A program made the translations under genes and the position numbers. Positions 34,770 through 46,266 of a stretch of 64,000 nucleotides of DNA are shown here, piece by piece. The notes under the pieces were generated by a model, which ran no database searches, was not told the DNA's origin, and saw only the letters and a program-made list of their open reading frames with translations. The stretch is from Voacanga thouarsii (lineage: Eukaryota; Streptophyta; Magnoliopsida; Gentianales; Apocynaceae): NCBI GenBank assembly GCA_026120185.1, contig JANUWF010001694.1, positions 496,001 to 560,000 on the forward strand, given 5' to 3'. Each line of letters starts with the position of its first letter. Positions within the stretch are counted from its first letter, which is position 1.

Positions 34770-36451
34770 GGATATTTCAATCAAATAAATAATAGCGCTT
34801 ACTAAATATATATATATATATATATATATAGATATTATATAAAGTAATGAAACAACTAAAGCCTTTTATGGAAATAATCATAATTAGTAAAATACTTATT
34901 ATTATAAATTTAAATATTATCTTTTAATCAAAGCCTATTAAAACTTATTTATTATTTTTCAAGCAAGACTTATTAAAATTCATTTTCATCTAACTTTGGT
35001 TATCAATTATTTTCTGACAACTAAATTATTAATAAATCATTATTTTTCCTACAAACCACCTAAGACTCTTCATCAAATAAAATCTAAATTTTCTTAGCAA
35101 TATTTAAACCTTTAACTTATTAGTACTTATTTCCTAAAACAGTAATTATTTTAAATATCAAATTACCCTTAGCTTATAAACCTATTTACTTGTTGTTTGG
35201 ACTTTAGGCTTAGGACACTAGGATCATGATTGTAGTGAGTGGAGTTAATTTAAAATTGAGGAAGTGGATTGTGGCTTGAGATTGATTGTGGTTTGTTTTT
35301 GCCATGCGGGGTTAGGTCAGCTGTTGGAGACCTATTGTTGTGAGCGAGGATCAGGTAAGCTCCATCATAAAACCTGACTGATGAAAAGTGTTAAATTATA
35401 GCAAGCCAAATATAGAGTGCATGGACACTCATTTTTGTAAAGGCAATTGAGGGTTATCTCCTATTTTATTTCTGATAAATGATTCATTTGAAAATTAATA
35501 GGCAGATTTACTCATACTCAAAACTCTTTCTAAAACAGTTTTTGACAAAGATTTTGGAAACCCTTAATTGCCATGTTCAAGTGGAACTATGTTTTGTTCA
35601 TTTTTCCCAAGTGGAATACGTTACGTTAAGTACTCAATAAGGGTGGACTGCTAGGGCTAGTCTTTGAAGGGTTAGGATAAGTCTCTCAGTAGGTGACCAC
35701 CTCTGAGGGGTGAGTCCTTCATGGATGAGATGTCAGTTCAGTCCGTCGTGCTGGTCCGAGCTAGCAGTTTGTTTTATTTTAGTCATGTTACTGTGTTTTG
35801 CCGAAATGGACACCTGGTTGTTGTTAGGTATAGAGAAGGAGGAGTATCTTGCTCGGTAGGCCGATCACCTACCTGTTGTCAGTTTGCACAAAGTGTCGGC
35901 ATTTTTATCGGTTATAGGGCCTAACGTGTGGTAACCCATAATCATTTATTTCGAGTGGTTGATTTTATTGATTATGTATGCTTGGAAAAGCCAAAACACC
36001 ACTCTTGCTTTTGACTAATATTTATTACTTTCCAGTAATTCTTTTGTAAAGATTTCATACTTTGCATCCACGAACTGATTTCACTGGACACCCAAAGCAC
36101 ACACGGACTTACTGAGATTTTTGTCTCATCACCGTTTTACCATGATTTTAGGTCGATCCTACTATGGGGATAAGTAGCTAGATTATGCCTGCTTTGGAAG
36201 ATTTTCGAATGATTTAATTTTGTGTAATGTTTTGGGGAGATGAGAGTGGATAAATTTTTATTACGGATTTGTTTTTGGTATTTTGGGATTTATTCTTGGA
36301 TTGATATTTATTTTGGAATGTAATAAATTTTAAGTTCAAGTATCATTTATATTCCACTATTTCATTTGTGTGACCTAGTTATAAAGACCCCTTGTCCTTT
36401 GGACGGGGCGACATCCCCGGCCCTGGCAGGCCTAGGTAGTAGGGTGTTACA
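32173..36451 (+). repeat. C1 3' LTR (4279 bp)
   Basis: Colinear with the 5' LTR and ends GGTGTTACA at 36451. Differences include a deletion of about 115 bp near 34484 relative to 24735-24850, expanded TA runs at 34735-34766 and 34806-34830, and scattered substitutions. TC microsatellite 34121-34166 with interruptions. No genes. Confidence 0.95.
32429..32495 (+). repeat. tRNA-like module in C1 3' LTR
   Basis: A-box-like TGGTGTAATGG at 32435-32445 and B-box-like GGGTTCAAATTCC at 32478-32490, close to the pol III B-box consensus. It sits about 258 bp inside the LTR. Confidence 0.7.
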
Positions 36452-37892
36452 TTAACAATTAGTCTACTTGACAAACTGAAGAATTTCACAATCATAGTAT
36501 TTCAAAAAATACTTAGTCGAAACGGGATTTAAAAATCAAGGGACTCACCTCGAATCACTTATCGCTTGGCAAGATAATTATTTTCTAAGTCAACACCAGT
36601 GCTTTACAATGAATGGCCTACAAGAATAACCATTCATAACTCAATTAGCATTCTGTGATTGTCAGCGACAATGCACATATAGCTACATATATATTCATCT
36701 AATGTTATCACGTCATTTCCTATTTCATTCCACACTTGAAATGAAATATAATCATTGCATGCTTGTAGTCTATTTCCTTATTTCATCTTCTTCACAAGAA
36801 TATAAGGTCTTAATATGCCCAATTAACTTCTCATTCACCCATGAGCATAAATAAAATCACTTCATGAATTTATTTGTCCTTTAATGAAAATTCTGCACTT
36901 TCCAGCTTTGGCACATCATCTTGTTTTGCTCATAACTTTCAATCCGCAAGTCCAAATGATGTCAAAATAGTTTTAAAATAACCTCAAGACATTCCTTTAC
37001 AATTTCCAGAGTGGAATACCAACTCTTGTCTTCATTTTTCTTAGTTTTGAATACAAATTTCTAGTAGTTAAATCCCATCACTAATTTGGCACATTTCACT
37101 ATTTTCACCGTAACTTTTGATCTGTGAATCTAATTAACCTCAAACTTGTGCCAAAACACTCCTATGATTATTAGCTACAGTTACATAAGCTTGATTTATA
37201 AAAATCCAGAAACACTAAAAAATTACTGGATGGAAACCGACCAAAAAGTTTATGGAATTCTTCATTCTTCCAGCAAAATCATTGTATCTCTATTCTCCTT
37301 TTTCCAGAGCATATAATTATCACTTACTTCATTTCATTTTTCTTAAACTTCACCTATTCACACACTTCTAGTTTTCACAAACCCAAACCATAACAAAACC
37401 AGTAGCTTTTATATATCTCACAACATCGTAATTTTCTCAACAATTCACATCAGTTTCTTTCCTCCTTCCTTTCTCGATAAACAGCTATGATTACCTTATT
37501 TTAACACATTTAAATTACTTCTAAATTTCATATAAACACTACGAAGCACTTTTTATTTCAACCGCCACACATCCAACACAAAAATAGTCCACTACATGGA
37601 ATTTTTATCAAATAAATTCCATAAGTCATGCATAATATCTTGAAATACTTACACTAAAATAATCTCAAAGAGCTATATAACAACTTTACTTCAAGGAGTA
37701 TAGCTTTTTACCTTGTATTTCACTGATTTTTGGAGCAAGAAAACCCCAAGCTTTCTTTGCTCTCATTCTCTCTCATTCTCTTGATTTTTCTCTCTCTCAT
37801 CTCTATATTTTTTTTCCTTTTCTTTTCATTATTTCTCCTTGTGTTTGGCTGATTTCTAGTTGCCTAAAACCCTCTCAACCAGTTCTCCCTTG

Positions 37893-37902
37893 CTATTTAT
37901 AG
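37893..37902 (-). promoter_or_regulatory. TATA box of LTR D
   Basis: CTATAAATAG on the minus strand, about 845 bp from the LTR 5' end at 38746. A purine-rich leader follows downstream on that strand (the CT-rich block at 37760-37815 on the plus strand). Confidence 0.65.
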
Positions 37903-40297
37903 AAACCTCTAGTCTTCAAGTTGACCAAGCATAAATTGATCTCAATTCACTTAGAAGCTTGTGAATGGTTCAAGTAAATAGTTCGGTGGCATTTGAGAAT
38001 TTGGTAGAATTTACCAAAACTCTTGCATGATTGTTCACATCTAATCAAGTATTGCCACACAGTACTGTTGCAATCAATCTTGAAGTTCCACCTAGCTATG
38101 CATACAACCAATCAAATATTTTTGAACAAAATTAATATAGCTATAATTCTTCCTACTTTTCCTTTTCTTCTTCTTTTCTTCTTAGCTAGCTGCCTTGCTA
38201 CTTTTCTACCACCACTACCTTTTTCTTGTTTTATAAAAATGGTTCATGGCTTAGTTCACTTTCATTGGTCCAAATTTCACTTAGATGGCATACTTAGGTG
38301 TCCTTAGAAGTTTATAGAAGAATGACTAAGTTTTCTCACATTCAACCATACCTTGGCACATGGCTTATCCATTAAGCACAAGTAACACCTAGCATTTTGC
38401 AACCAAGTACAATTTGCCATCTGCTTTCTTTTTCCTAAAATCTACCATTTTTCCTTAGAAAATAATCATAATTCAGACCATTATTTATTCCAATGGGGAA
38501 AACTTTTTCTTTTACCAATAAAATCTACTCATTAAACTAAGCACAATGATGTCTCTCAAAATTCCTAAATTCTTTCCAAATTTTTCTTCATTCGCGTATG
38601 AACATTCCTTTATCGCCCATGAAAATTTTTATTGCCCACAATATTTGTCTGATTAAACTGAGCATTTATTGTTCTGCACATCCATATATATACTGCTTTA
38701 ATACAAAGTAGTACCCATTTACAAACAATACGGGAAGGATATTACACCCAGGGCCATGGATTATTAGATCACTCGAATAGTCTCAAGGGGTGATATGGCA
38801 TAGAAGATATCTTGTACAAGTCTATTTTAACTAACTAGTCACATATACCCAAAATATAAGTATATTAGGGCTACGATAGAACCACAACTATTGCATATCA
38901 AAGTATATACTTCTAGCTTCGCCAGACCACCAACCTATACTCAAGCCGTAGGGTATAAGTCCATACTGTAGCAATAGTAGTCTAGGTTTTCACTATATAC
39001 TACTTTTAGAAAGTACTACTACAGGTCTAGTTCTACATATTCGAAATACACTTATGTTATGAAGTGAGAGGACAACTCACTAGCTAAAGGTAAGTCATTT
39101 ATGTTTAGAATTCATACTATAATTACTAGCTAAAGGTAAGTCATTTAGGTAAGTCACTAGCTAAAGGTATGTTAGAGGACACTTATATTTAGAATTCATC
39201 TATAATTACCTTACATGATGAGAATCTGATTCTCAACATTCGGTTAAGAACAATAGTTTATGTGTTAAGTAACCTGTGATCCATACCTTACTGTGAAAGA
39301 CCGTCATTCACATTGATCACATCCTTAAATATTAGGTCTTTTCCAACGATATTGTGCATGAATCAAAATGCGAAAACAAAAACAGTTAATGAAAATAAAA
39401 CTTTTATTAATTTAATCAAAATTATATTTGGAATATAATCTTAGTGGGCAAATAATCTAACAGTCTCTCATTTGCACTCTAAGACTATGTAAGTCCATAA
39501 GTGCCACCCTTATGGTGTTTAAGTGTCTTTTAAATATTCTCTCAGCCAAAGGCTTGGTGTATGGATCAACTAAACTATTCTCTGAGGTAATCTATTCTAC
39601 CATGACTTCCCATCTCTGAATAAATTCTCTAATCAGGTGGTACTTCCTCTCTATATGCTTCCCCTTCTTGTGGTTCCTAGGTTCTTTGGATTGCAGGACT
39701 GCATATGTGTTGTTGCAATATTCGCTTGTCCATCAGTGGTAGGACTCCAAGTTCTGCAAGGAACTTCTAAAGCCAAACTACTTCATTGGATCCCTCTGAA
39801 GCTGCCACATACTCAGTTTCCATAGTTAAGTTAGCAATACAACATTGCTTAGTATTAATTCCTCGATGAAATAGCTCATCCAGACAAGTTGAAGATATAT
39901 CTACTAGTGAATTTTCTCTCATTCTTATCTGCCTGGAAGTCTGAGTCTGTGTATCTTGTAGGAACTAGGTCATCAGCTATAAACCAGAATATCCTTGAGG
40001 TACTTGAGAATATATTTTATAGCTTGGCAATGAACCACCCTAGAGTTTGACTGATATCTGCTAACTTAGCGTACAGTAAAACAGATATCTGGCCTAGTAC
40101 ACAATATAGCATACACGAAACTTCCTGCAGCCGAATTGTGTGGAATCCTACTTATCCTGTCTTTTTCTTGAGACTTAGAATATTCCTTTGAAGAAAGAGA
40201 TAGCCCATGTGTGCAAGGTATTAGAGCACCCTTGCATGAGTCCATACTGAACTTAGCCAACAACTTGTTAATGTATGTGGCTTGGGATAAACTTAAC

Positions 40298-41494
40298 TAA
40301 AGGCGGAGCCACACTAGGTTAGGGGCCCCTTAAGATTTTTTTTTTTTTAAATACCTCCTATTTATAATATATGTAATGTATATTATTAATAATTTTTATT
40401 TCCCCCTCAAAATGTGAAACTAACTCCTAAATAAAGAATATAATTGATCTAATAATAATAAAAAAAATTCTAAAGTAACCTACCTAAAATTATATTGAAT
40501 TGGAATTTTTATTAATTTTATTTTTTTAAGAAGCAAACAAAATAAATCTTAATTAAGAATTTGTTGTTAATTAGGTGATTTTTTTTTTTTTTTTTTGAGG
40601 AGAAAAGAGAGAGTGACATTATTATTTCTTGAGAAGTTATGTTGAATTGATAAATTAGAAGAGGAGGATTTTTAATTAGAGCAATTGGAAAGATCAAAAA
40701 CATGTCCTTACACCAACATGTTGATGTCAATATGGGGCACCATTATTGGGTTGACATATTCAATGCTGCTATATATTCTCACCTTTTTGAGCTAAAGAGA
40801 AAATTTAATGAACATGCAATGGATCTTCTTACTCCTAGCTCAACTTTAGATCCTAAAGATGCTTATAAATCCTTTAATATTGATGATATATGCTTTCTTG
40901 TGGAAAAATGTTATCCTCAAGATTTCACTGAGAAGGAGAAAATAAACTTGAAGCTGTAACTACAACATCATAAGCTTAATGTTGTAAATCATCTGAAGTT
41001 GCAAAATCTATCCAGACTTTTTGATCTTTGTCAAGGATTAGTAAAGATGAATATGTCAAATGTGTATTTTCTGGTTGATAGATTGATCCGTCTTCTATTG
41101 ACTCTTCCAGTTTCAACTTCAACTACTGAAAGGGTATTTTTTAGGAATGAAAATTGTCAAAACAAGACTTCGCAACAAAATGGAAGATGAGTTTCTTCCA
41201 GATAATCTTGTTGTTTATATTGAGAAAGAGATTGCTAAAACTTTTGACTTAGACTCTGTGCTTGATGATTTTATTTCTCCGAAAGAGTGTCGTGCACAAT
41301 TCTATGTAAACGTACATTACTCATCCTTAACAGTTTTTTTTTTTAATTTATCTATATGTTTTCTCTACTCATATTAATAGATATTATGTTTTTTGTAAAG
41401 ATTTTCATAGAATACTTAACATAACATATAAAAAATCATGCTAAAGAATTTTTAGTTTGGTACTCCTAAGGTTAAAATCCTGGCTCTGCCACTA
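40298..41494 (+). mobile_element. hAT transposon remnant, ZMYM1-like (1197 bp)
   Basis: Terminal inverted repeats TAAAGGCGGAGCCA (40298-40311) and TGGCTCTGCCACTA (41481-41494) match at 11 of 14 positions. Flanking 8-mers AACTTAAC (40290-40297) and AACCTATC (41495-41502) match at 6 of 8, as expected for an old hAT target duplication. Removing the insert rejoins copia E RT in a sensible order. The inside has a poly-T run (40580-40598) and only the 3' part of a transposase gene. Confidence 0.85.
40702..41330 (+). pseudogene. hAT transposase C-terminal remnant
   Basis: Three overlapping frame pieces. The first (40702-40959) resembles the region preceding the dimerisation domain in plant ZMYM1-like hAT proteins (HHYWVDIFNAAIYSHLFELKRKF). 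The second (40999-41190) ends LTLPVSTSTTERVF, the start of the Dimer_Tnp_hAT domain. The third (41147-41377) continues it (MKIVKTRLRNKMEDEFL) after a frameshift near 41140. The N-terminal zinc finger and most of the catalytic core are absent, so it is inactive. Confidence 0.85.
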
Positions 41495-43325
41495 AACCTA
41501 TCATTCCCTACTTAATGCTTCTAAGAAGCTTAATACTGAGAATGTAGCTAGCTTTTCCTATGGCTTTCATACTAAATTGGCTGGACAGTAAAACCTCAGT
41601 AGAAGACAATGTCCTCACATTTTTTCTAATAAATAGAATGTCATCCACATAAAGCACAATAAAAAACACATTAATGCCTTCCAGTTTCATGTATACATAT
41701 GGTTCTTCCTCATTTTTAGTAAAAACATAAGATTTTATAGCCTCATCGAAATGAATGTTTTATGCCCTCGATACCTGCTAAAGTCCATAAATAGACTTTT
41801 TAAGCTTATAAACTATATGTTCCTAACTTTTAGCAAAAAAGCCCTCCACTTTAGACATATAAAAATCTTCACTAGGACGGTCATTAAGAAAGGTCGTCTT
41901 GACATTCATTTGCCATCTCTTATAGTTATAGTGACGTGCGAAAGCAAGGAGGATATAGATGGACTTAAGCATAGCTATCGGGGAAAAAGTTTTCTCATAA
42001 TTGATTCTCTTTTTTTGAATATACTCTTTCTCTACAAGCCTAGCTTTGACTATTTTCACTTTCCCATATGCACCTCTTTTTCTCTTGTGTACCTACTTAC
42101 ACCTAATGGGTTTTATCCTTACAGGTGAGGCTACAAGATCCCAAATCTAATTGAAGTACATATACTCAATCTCAGTTTTTATTACTTCATGCCATAGGTC
42201 TGCATCAGTATCAGCAATAATCTCTTAGTATCTAGTGGGATCCTGTTCTTGATGGTCTGGGACTAGGTCAAAAACCTCTCCAGTCCACCTTTCTAAAACC
42301 CTAGATTCCCTCCCACTATGACCAAACTCCCTTTATAAAGGTTCCTACGACTATGCCTCTTTTTATTCTATAATTTGGGTCAAAAGATGTTGCTTCAGAA
42401 GATAACTTCTCTTGAGTTCCAACCTAGTTGGACCTTTCGTGGATGTACTTTAATCATCCTCTCAATATTTGGCATTAGTACTTACCAGTACTTTCTGCTC
42501 CTTAGGATGATAAAAGTAACTACCTTTTGTTATTTTTGGATACCTACCAAAATAGCATAATTATGACAGTGGTTCTACCTTGTCTCCCATGATTAGTACA
42601 TAAGCTGGACAACCCCATATCCTGAGATAGTTCAGACATGGCTTATGCCCAATCCACATCTCATAGGGTGTCTTAGGTGTTAACTTGGAAGCTACCAAGT
42701 TTAGAATATATGTCACTAATTCTAGGGGACATCCTAAAAAAGAAACTGGAAGATTAGCATCAGACATCAATGTCCTATTCCTTATCTTAGCTAATACATT
42801 CTACTTGGTGTCCTTGGCTCAGAGAACTAGAATACTATCCCATGATGTACCATATAATCCTTGAATTCAGCAAGAAGGTATTCTCTACCACAATCTGATC
42901 ATAATGTTTTAATCAATTTACTTATTTGACGATCCACTTCAGTCTTAAACTCCTTGAAATTAGGAAAAGAGTCAGACTTGTGCCTCATTAGATAAATGTA
43001 ATCATACCTTGTACAATTATCCATGAAAGTGATGAAGTATTCAAACTCTCATCTTCTGGTGTAGACAATGGACCAGACACATAAGTGTGAACAAGGTTTA
43101 ATATCTCATTAACTCTATCTACCTTTTGGGTAAAAGACTTTTTGGTCATCTTTCCCATAAGGCAGGATTCACACTAAGGCCAACTTTCCAATCTCTATGA
43201 GCCTAAAGGCCCATCATAAATTAATCTCTGAATTCAGATTGAGTTAATATAACCCAACCTTAGATTCCAAAGATATGAGCCATTGACATTTGTCTTTTTC
43301 TTCTTACTTAAAGGTTCACTTTGAA

Positions 43326-44597
43326 TGTTATTTAATTGATTTTTAATTAGATTTGAAAAACCTTAGAGGAGGGGTGAATAAGGTTTTTGGCAAGCTAAAA
43401 AAAAATCCAACTTGTCTAAAATACAGAATAATGATGATCACCAAGTTGCTTGGATGGACTTTATGGTAACATAGAAAGTTATCCAAGCGCTCGTAGATAT
43501 ATATCCATATTTAGACAAAAAAAGAAACTCAAAGTAGTAAATGAATAACGAAAAGAAGTGAGATAAGGAATGTATAGTGGTTCAATTTACCAAGATCTAT
43601 ATCTACTATCTTAAGCTCACACTTAAGGATTTTCAACCAGATTTCATTTGCTTCACTTAATGAAATCAAACAGTACCACATACAAGAGAGGATCACCACA
43701 CTAAGTTTTCCAAATCCTCTCAATTAAGCAATCACATCAAGGATCACCCCAACTAGGTTTTACACCATAAACTTGAACAATAACCAACACAAGGTTCACC
43801 CCAATGGGTTTTCCACCATAACCTTGCATTAAAATAGAGATTTGAATATCAATAGTATAGTAAGGAGCTCACTTGTTTGAGCAAATATTTACTCAGATAC
43901 AAAGCACAAATACTTTTACCTTTGACACAAAATGAATTCACTTTGAAGCTTTGATAAAAGGAGATTTTTGAAAATATTGAGCAATAGTGTTTCTAAGAAG
44001 AATGTTTCATAAATCTTATCTCTAATATTTCTTTAGAGGCTATTTATAGAGCCAAAAAGTGAAGTGCCAACAATCATAAAGAAACGGCTATAATTTTCTG
44101 TTTAAACTTATTTTTGTTTTGGACTCAGGTTTCGGACGACGAAGCATAAAAAATGTATGTCCAAAATGGCACTTTTTCAGACAGAAATATTTCAACACAG
44201 TTAGTTGGATTTTGGATGAATCTTTTGGATTCAAACTATTCAACCTAAAATTCTGAGATTTTCAAAAACTTTGAAATCTTCTCCTTTGGAGCTTCAAGGT
44301 AAAGTCAAATGAATCAAGAGATAAAGAGATATAGGAATTAATAGATATACCTTAATAACACTTCCTAGTCTAATGTTCTTCTTATAAGGACTTCTTAATA
44401 TGCAATTGCATATACTTCGATATTCTATTTTGATCTTCCATACTTGAATTCTATTACGAAAAAGTTACCAAATAATCTTATCTGAAAGCTTTAGAAGAAT
44501 AGAGGTCAAACATGTCCTATCACAATAGATTAACAAGTTAGTCCATATCAATGTTTGTTATAAGTTAAAATATAAAAGAAAGCCCTTAAGGCTAACA
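43326..44597 (-). repeat. SIRE/Maximus-like copia F 3' LTR, reverse
   Basis: In minus orientation it starts TGTTAGCCTTAAGGGC at 44597, immediately after a PPT, and ends AATTAAATAACA at about 43326. It contains the CTTAGAGGAGGGGTGAATAAGG block (43372-43383 area) that I associate with plant SIRE/Maximus-type LTRs. Length about 1.27 kb. It interrupts copia E pol on its left. The ORF at 43529-43723 is chance. The inner end is firm, the outer end approximate. Confidence 0.65.
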
Positions 44598-44614
44598 ATC
44601 TCCCCTTTTTTGAG
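44598..44614 (-). promoter_or_regulatory. Polypurine tract of element F
   Basis: On the minus strand CTCAAAAAAGGGGAGAT directly precedes the LTR start TGTTAGCC. Confidence 0.8.
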
Positions 44615-46260
44615 TGATGACAAACATAAAACAAATGCTATGTAATGAGTGAACATGTTGAATGAAAGAGGTGCAAATGAATGCAATATTATAGTATAGA
44701 TCTCAAAGAGAGCTTATGAATATTAGCTTGTAAACATATCTCAATGAGCCTAATGCCTTTCACATCTCTATATAAATATTCAAAATTATTTGTTAGAGAT
44801 AGAAGACAAGTCATATGATAAGATACTCCCGCTAAATATATCCTTACATGAACAATTTAAACATAAGAGGGAAAAACAGAAATCAAGATTTTTTTGTCCA
44901 GAATATGCATCCCAAAGAGTTTTGGCAGAGTGTATAAAATGAGTCTTTTAAAAAATCCATTTTGGATACAGATTTTAGATGTCCAAAAGGTATTTTTTAA
45001 AAGAATATTAGTTTGGATCAGAAAATATTTAAGTCCAAAACTCCTCCTGACTCAATGCATGAGAATTTATAATAGAATCTAGTCTCAAAAATACCCTTAT
45101 CAAGCAGAAAATGCTTTTTGAATTAAGTAATCGTAAACTAAAAATCAGAAGTTTAGTCAACTATCTAGGCAAAAGATTTTTAGTGAACATATACAGTAAA
45201 TCAACCAGTTTTAAATTAAATCATATCAGTTCTTCTCATAACAGTTCATATTTAATTTCAGTACATAATAGTTCATATCAGTAGCCGTTCATGTAGTTCA
45301 TATCAGTAACAGTTCATGCAGTTATCAGTTCATGCAATTTAGATCATAACAGTTTAGATCCCAGATATTTCCATATATCATTAGTCATATGCCATCAGAT
45401 CATGCCATTCATCATTTCATGCAATTCAATAGTTTAATCAATTGAGTTCAGTCCATCATATTAGTTTAAGATAGTTTCTCATAATGGATTCATCATATCA
45501 GTTCATCTTTTTCTCCTTCAAAACAGTTCATCATATTAATTTCTCATAAAAATTCAAAATAGTTTATATATCAGTTTCTCATAACAGTTCCCTAAAATAG
45601 TTCATCATTAGTTTTTATAACCATTCATGATAACAGTTCATCATTTTCTCCCCCACAACAGTTAACATCATATCATATTAGTACGAGGTCATCTTATATC
45701 AGTTTATAATGGTTCATGATAACAATTCATCATTTTCTCTCCCCCTTTGTTATCAATTAAAAACAAGAATATCAGAAAGAGAGTAGAACAAAACTAGATA
45801 GGAATATGCATAATATAAGAAGAAGACTGAACATAAACAAGTATCCAGTAGTAATTATCCCAAAGCATAATGTAAAAGACAGAAAAAGTAAACTGTTTTG
45901 AGAGATCATCAAAAGAGTTTTTCTGCCCAACAGTGTTGCCTATAAGATATTATTCGTTTCAGCTTTTGACCCGACACCCTTCTTAAAGTGTTGACCTGCA
46001 ATTCTGTTTGATTTCCTCTTCACCACAACATGCTTCTAGCACTTTTCAGAAGATTTTGGCTTAGGAGAAGTAAGAGGAACCACTGTTTCCTTCATAGGAG
46101 ATGGTTACCTAACTGGTTTAGGAGAATTATCCTTATCTTCAGTAGGCATCTCAGACTTTTCTTCTAGGATGGGTTCATCATTTTCTTGAACAGATTCTAT
46201 TTGGGAAGATACTGGAGCAGTAGGTTGAGTAGATTTTTCGACTGCAGAAATTCTATTGTC
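44615..46260 (-). other. 3' untranslated region of F with CAGTTCAT repeats
   Basis: No gene is seen. From about 45220 to 45735 short units of the form CAGTTCAT, ATCAGTTCAT and TCATATCAGT recur dozens of times with drift, forming a degenerate short-period tandem zone between the extra ORF and the PPT. Such repeat-rich 3' spacers are known from SIRE-type elements. 45735-46260 is unremarkable, partly a decayed continuation of the ORF to its right. Confidence 0.6.
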
Positions 46261-46266
46261 AAGACT

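Larger units (their letters stand above)
22430..36451 (+). mobile_element. Gypsy chromovirus C1, full length (14.0 kb)
   Basis: Complete Ty3/gypsy element: LTR 22430-26783, initiator-Met PBS at 26786, small acidic ORF, fused gag-pol frame (27597 onward) in the order Gag, protease, RT, RNase H, integrase, chromodomain, then PPT 32161-32172 and LTR 32173-36451. Long LTRs, the integrase-terminal chromodomain and this domain order fit the Tekay/Del chromovirus clade. The two LTRs differ by roughly 4-5 percent in the stretches I compared by eye, plus a deletion of about 115 bp in the 3' LTR near 34484. The coding frame carries many stops and a few frameshifts, so this copy is dead although structurally intact. 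Confidence 0.95.
22425..36456. repeat. Target site duplication TTAAC of element C1
   Basis: TTAAC at 22425-22429 and 36452-36456 flank C1 exactly, proving a single transposition event for this 14 kb unit. Confidence 0.95.
20639..38746 (-). mobile_element. Solo LTR D (about 4.08 kb), reverse, split by C1
   Basis: Two pieces, 20639-22429 and 36457-38746, add to about 4081 bp after removing C1 and one TTAAC copy. In minus orientation it starts TGTAATATCC (38746) and ends GGTGTTATA, a slightly mutated gypsy-type LTR end. A TACTCAGCGAGTCCCATATG block near 20925-20944 corresponds to the ACTTACTGAGA block of C-family LTRs, and a minus-strand TATA box lies at 37893-37902. No internal domain, PBS or PPT is present. 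It is related to but distinct from family C. ORFs inside it (for example 21745-21963 and 38023-38307) have no recognisable domain. Confidence 0.88.
20634..38751. repeat. Target site duplication CCCAG of solo LTR D
   Basis: CCCAG at 20634-20638 and 38747-38751 flank D. The window start (near 92-100, CCCTGGGAAACATG) carries the uninterrupted site in the opposite orientation. Confidence 0.88.
4469..39463 (-). mobile_element. Copia E 3' LTR (reverse), split by insertions
   Basis: The LTR survives as three pieces: 38752-39463, 20221-20638 and 4469-5211, about 1.87 kb in all. In minus orientation it starts TGTTAGATTATTTGCCC at 39463, directly after copia pol and a purine-rich tract (39464-39480), so it is the 3' LTR of a reverse copia element. 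Copia B is inserted at the AATAA target and solo LTR D at the CCCAG target. Removing both, with one target copy each, restores colinearity with 1-700 of this window. The outer end at 4469 (TG on the plus strand) is my best guess only. A degenerate TA run lies at 20338-20369 and an AGCTAAAGGTAAGTCA tandem at 39080-39170. Confidence 0.7.
39464..43325 (-). pseudogene. pol: Copia E pol remnant (IN, RT, RNase H)
   Basis: Read on the minus strand from right to left: GAG-pre-integrase (NGSYLWN near 43280, ESCLMGKMTK near 43150-43175), integrase C-terminal core (TPYEMWIGHKP, LRIWGCPAYV in 42561-42770), RT fingers (ETFSPIAMLKS, WQMNVKTTFLN in 41823-42059), RT palm with YVDD at 41651-41640, RT end (LAKFSMDSCKGALIPC in 40066-40263, TRPDI), then RNase H tail to about 39480, directly abutting the 3' LTR. 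A hAT remnant splits it at 40298-41494. Gag, protease and the 5' LTR are missing; the left-behind 5' side was cut where LTR F begins. Many stops and frameshifts make this the most decayed coding region here. Confidence 0.88.

Noticed and set aside
41751..42128. Plus-strand ORF over the copia E RT region
   Set aside because: It is the antisense shadow of minus-strand RT, whose motifs are clear.
45220..45735. CRISPR-like array
   Set aside because: Units are short, degenerate and contiguous, with no constant repeat-spacer structure, and the DNA is plant nuclear.
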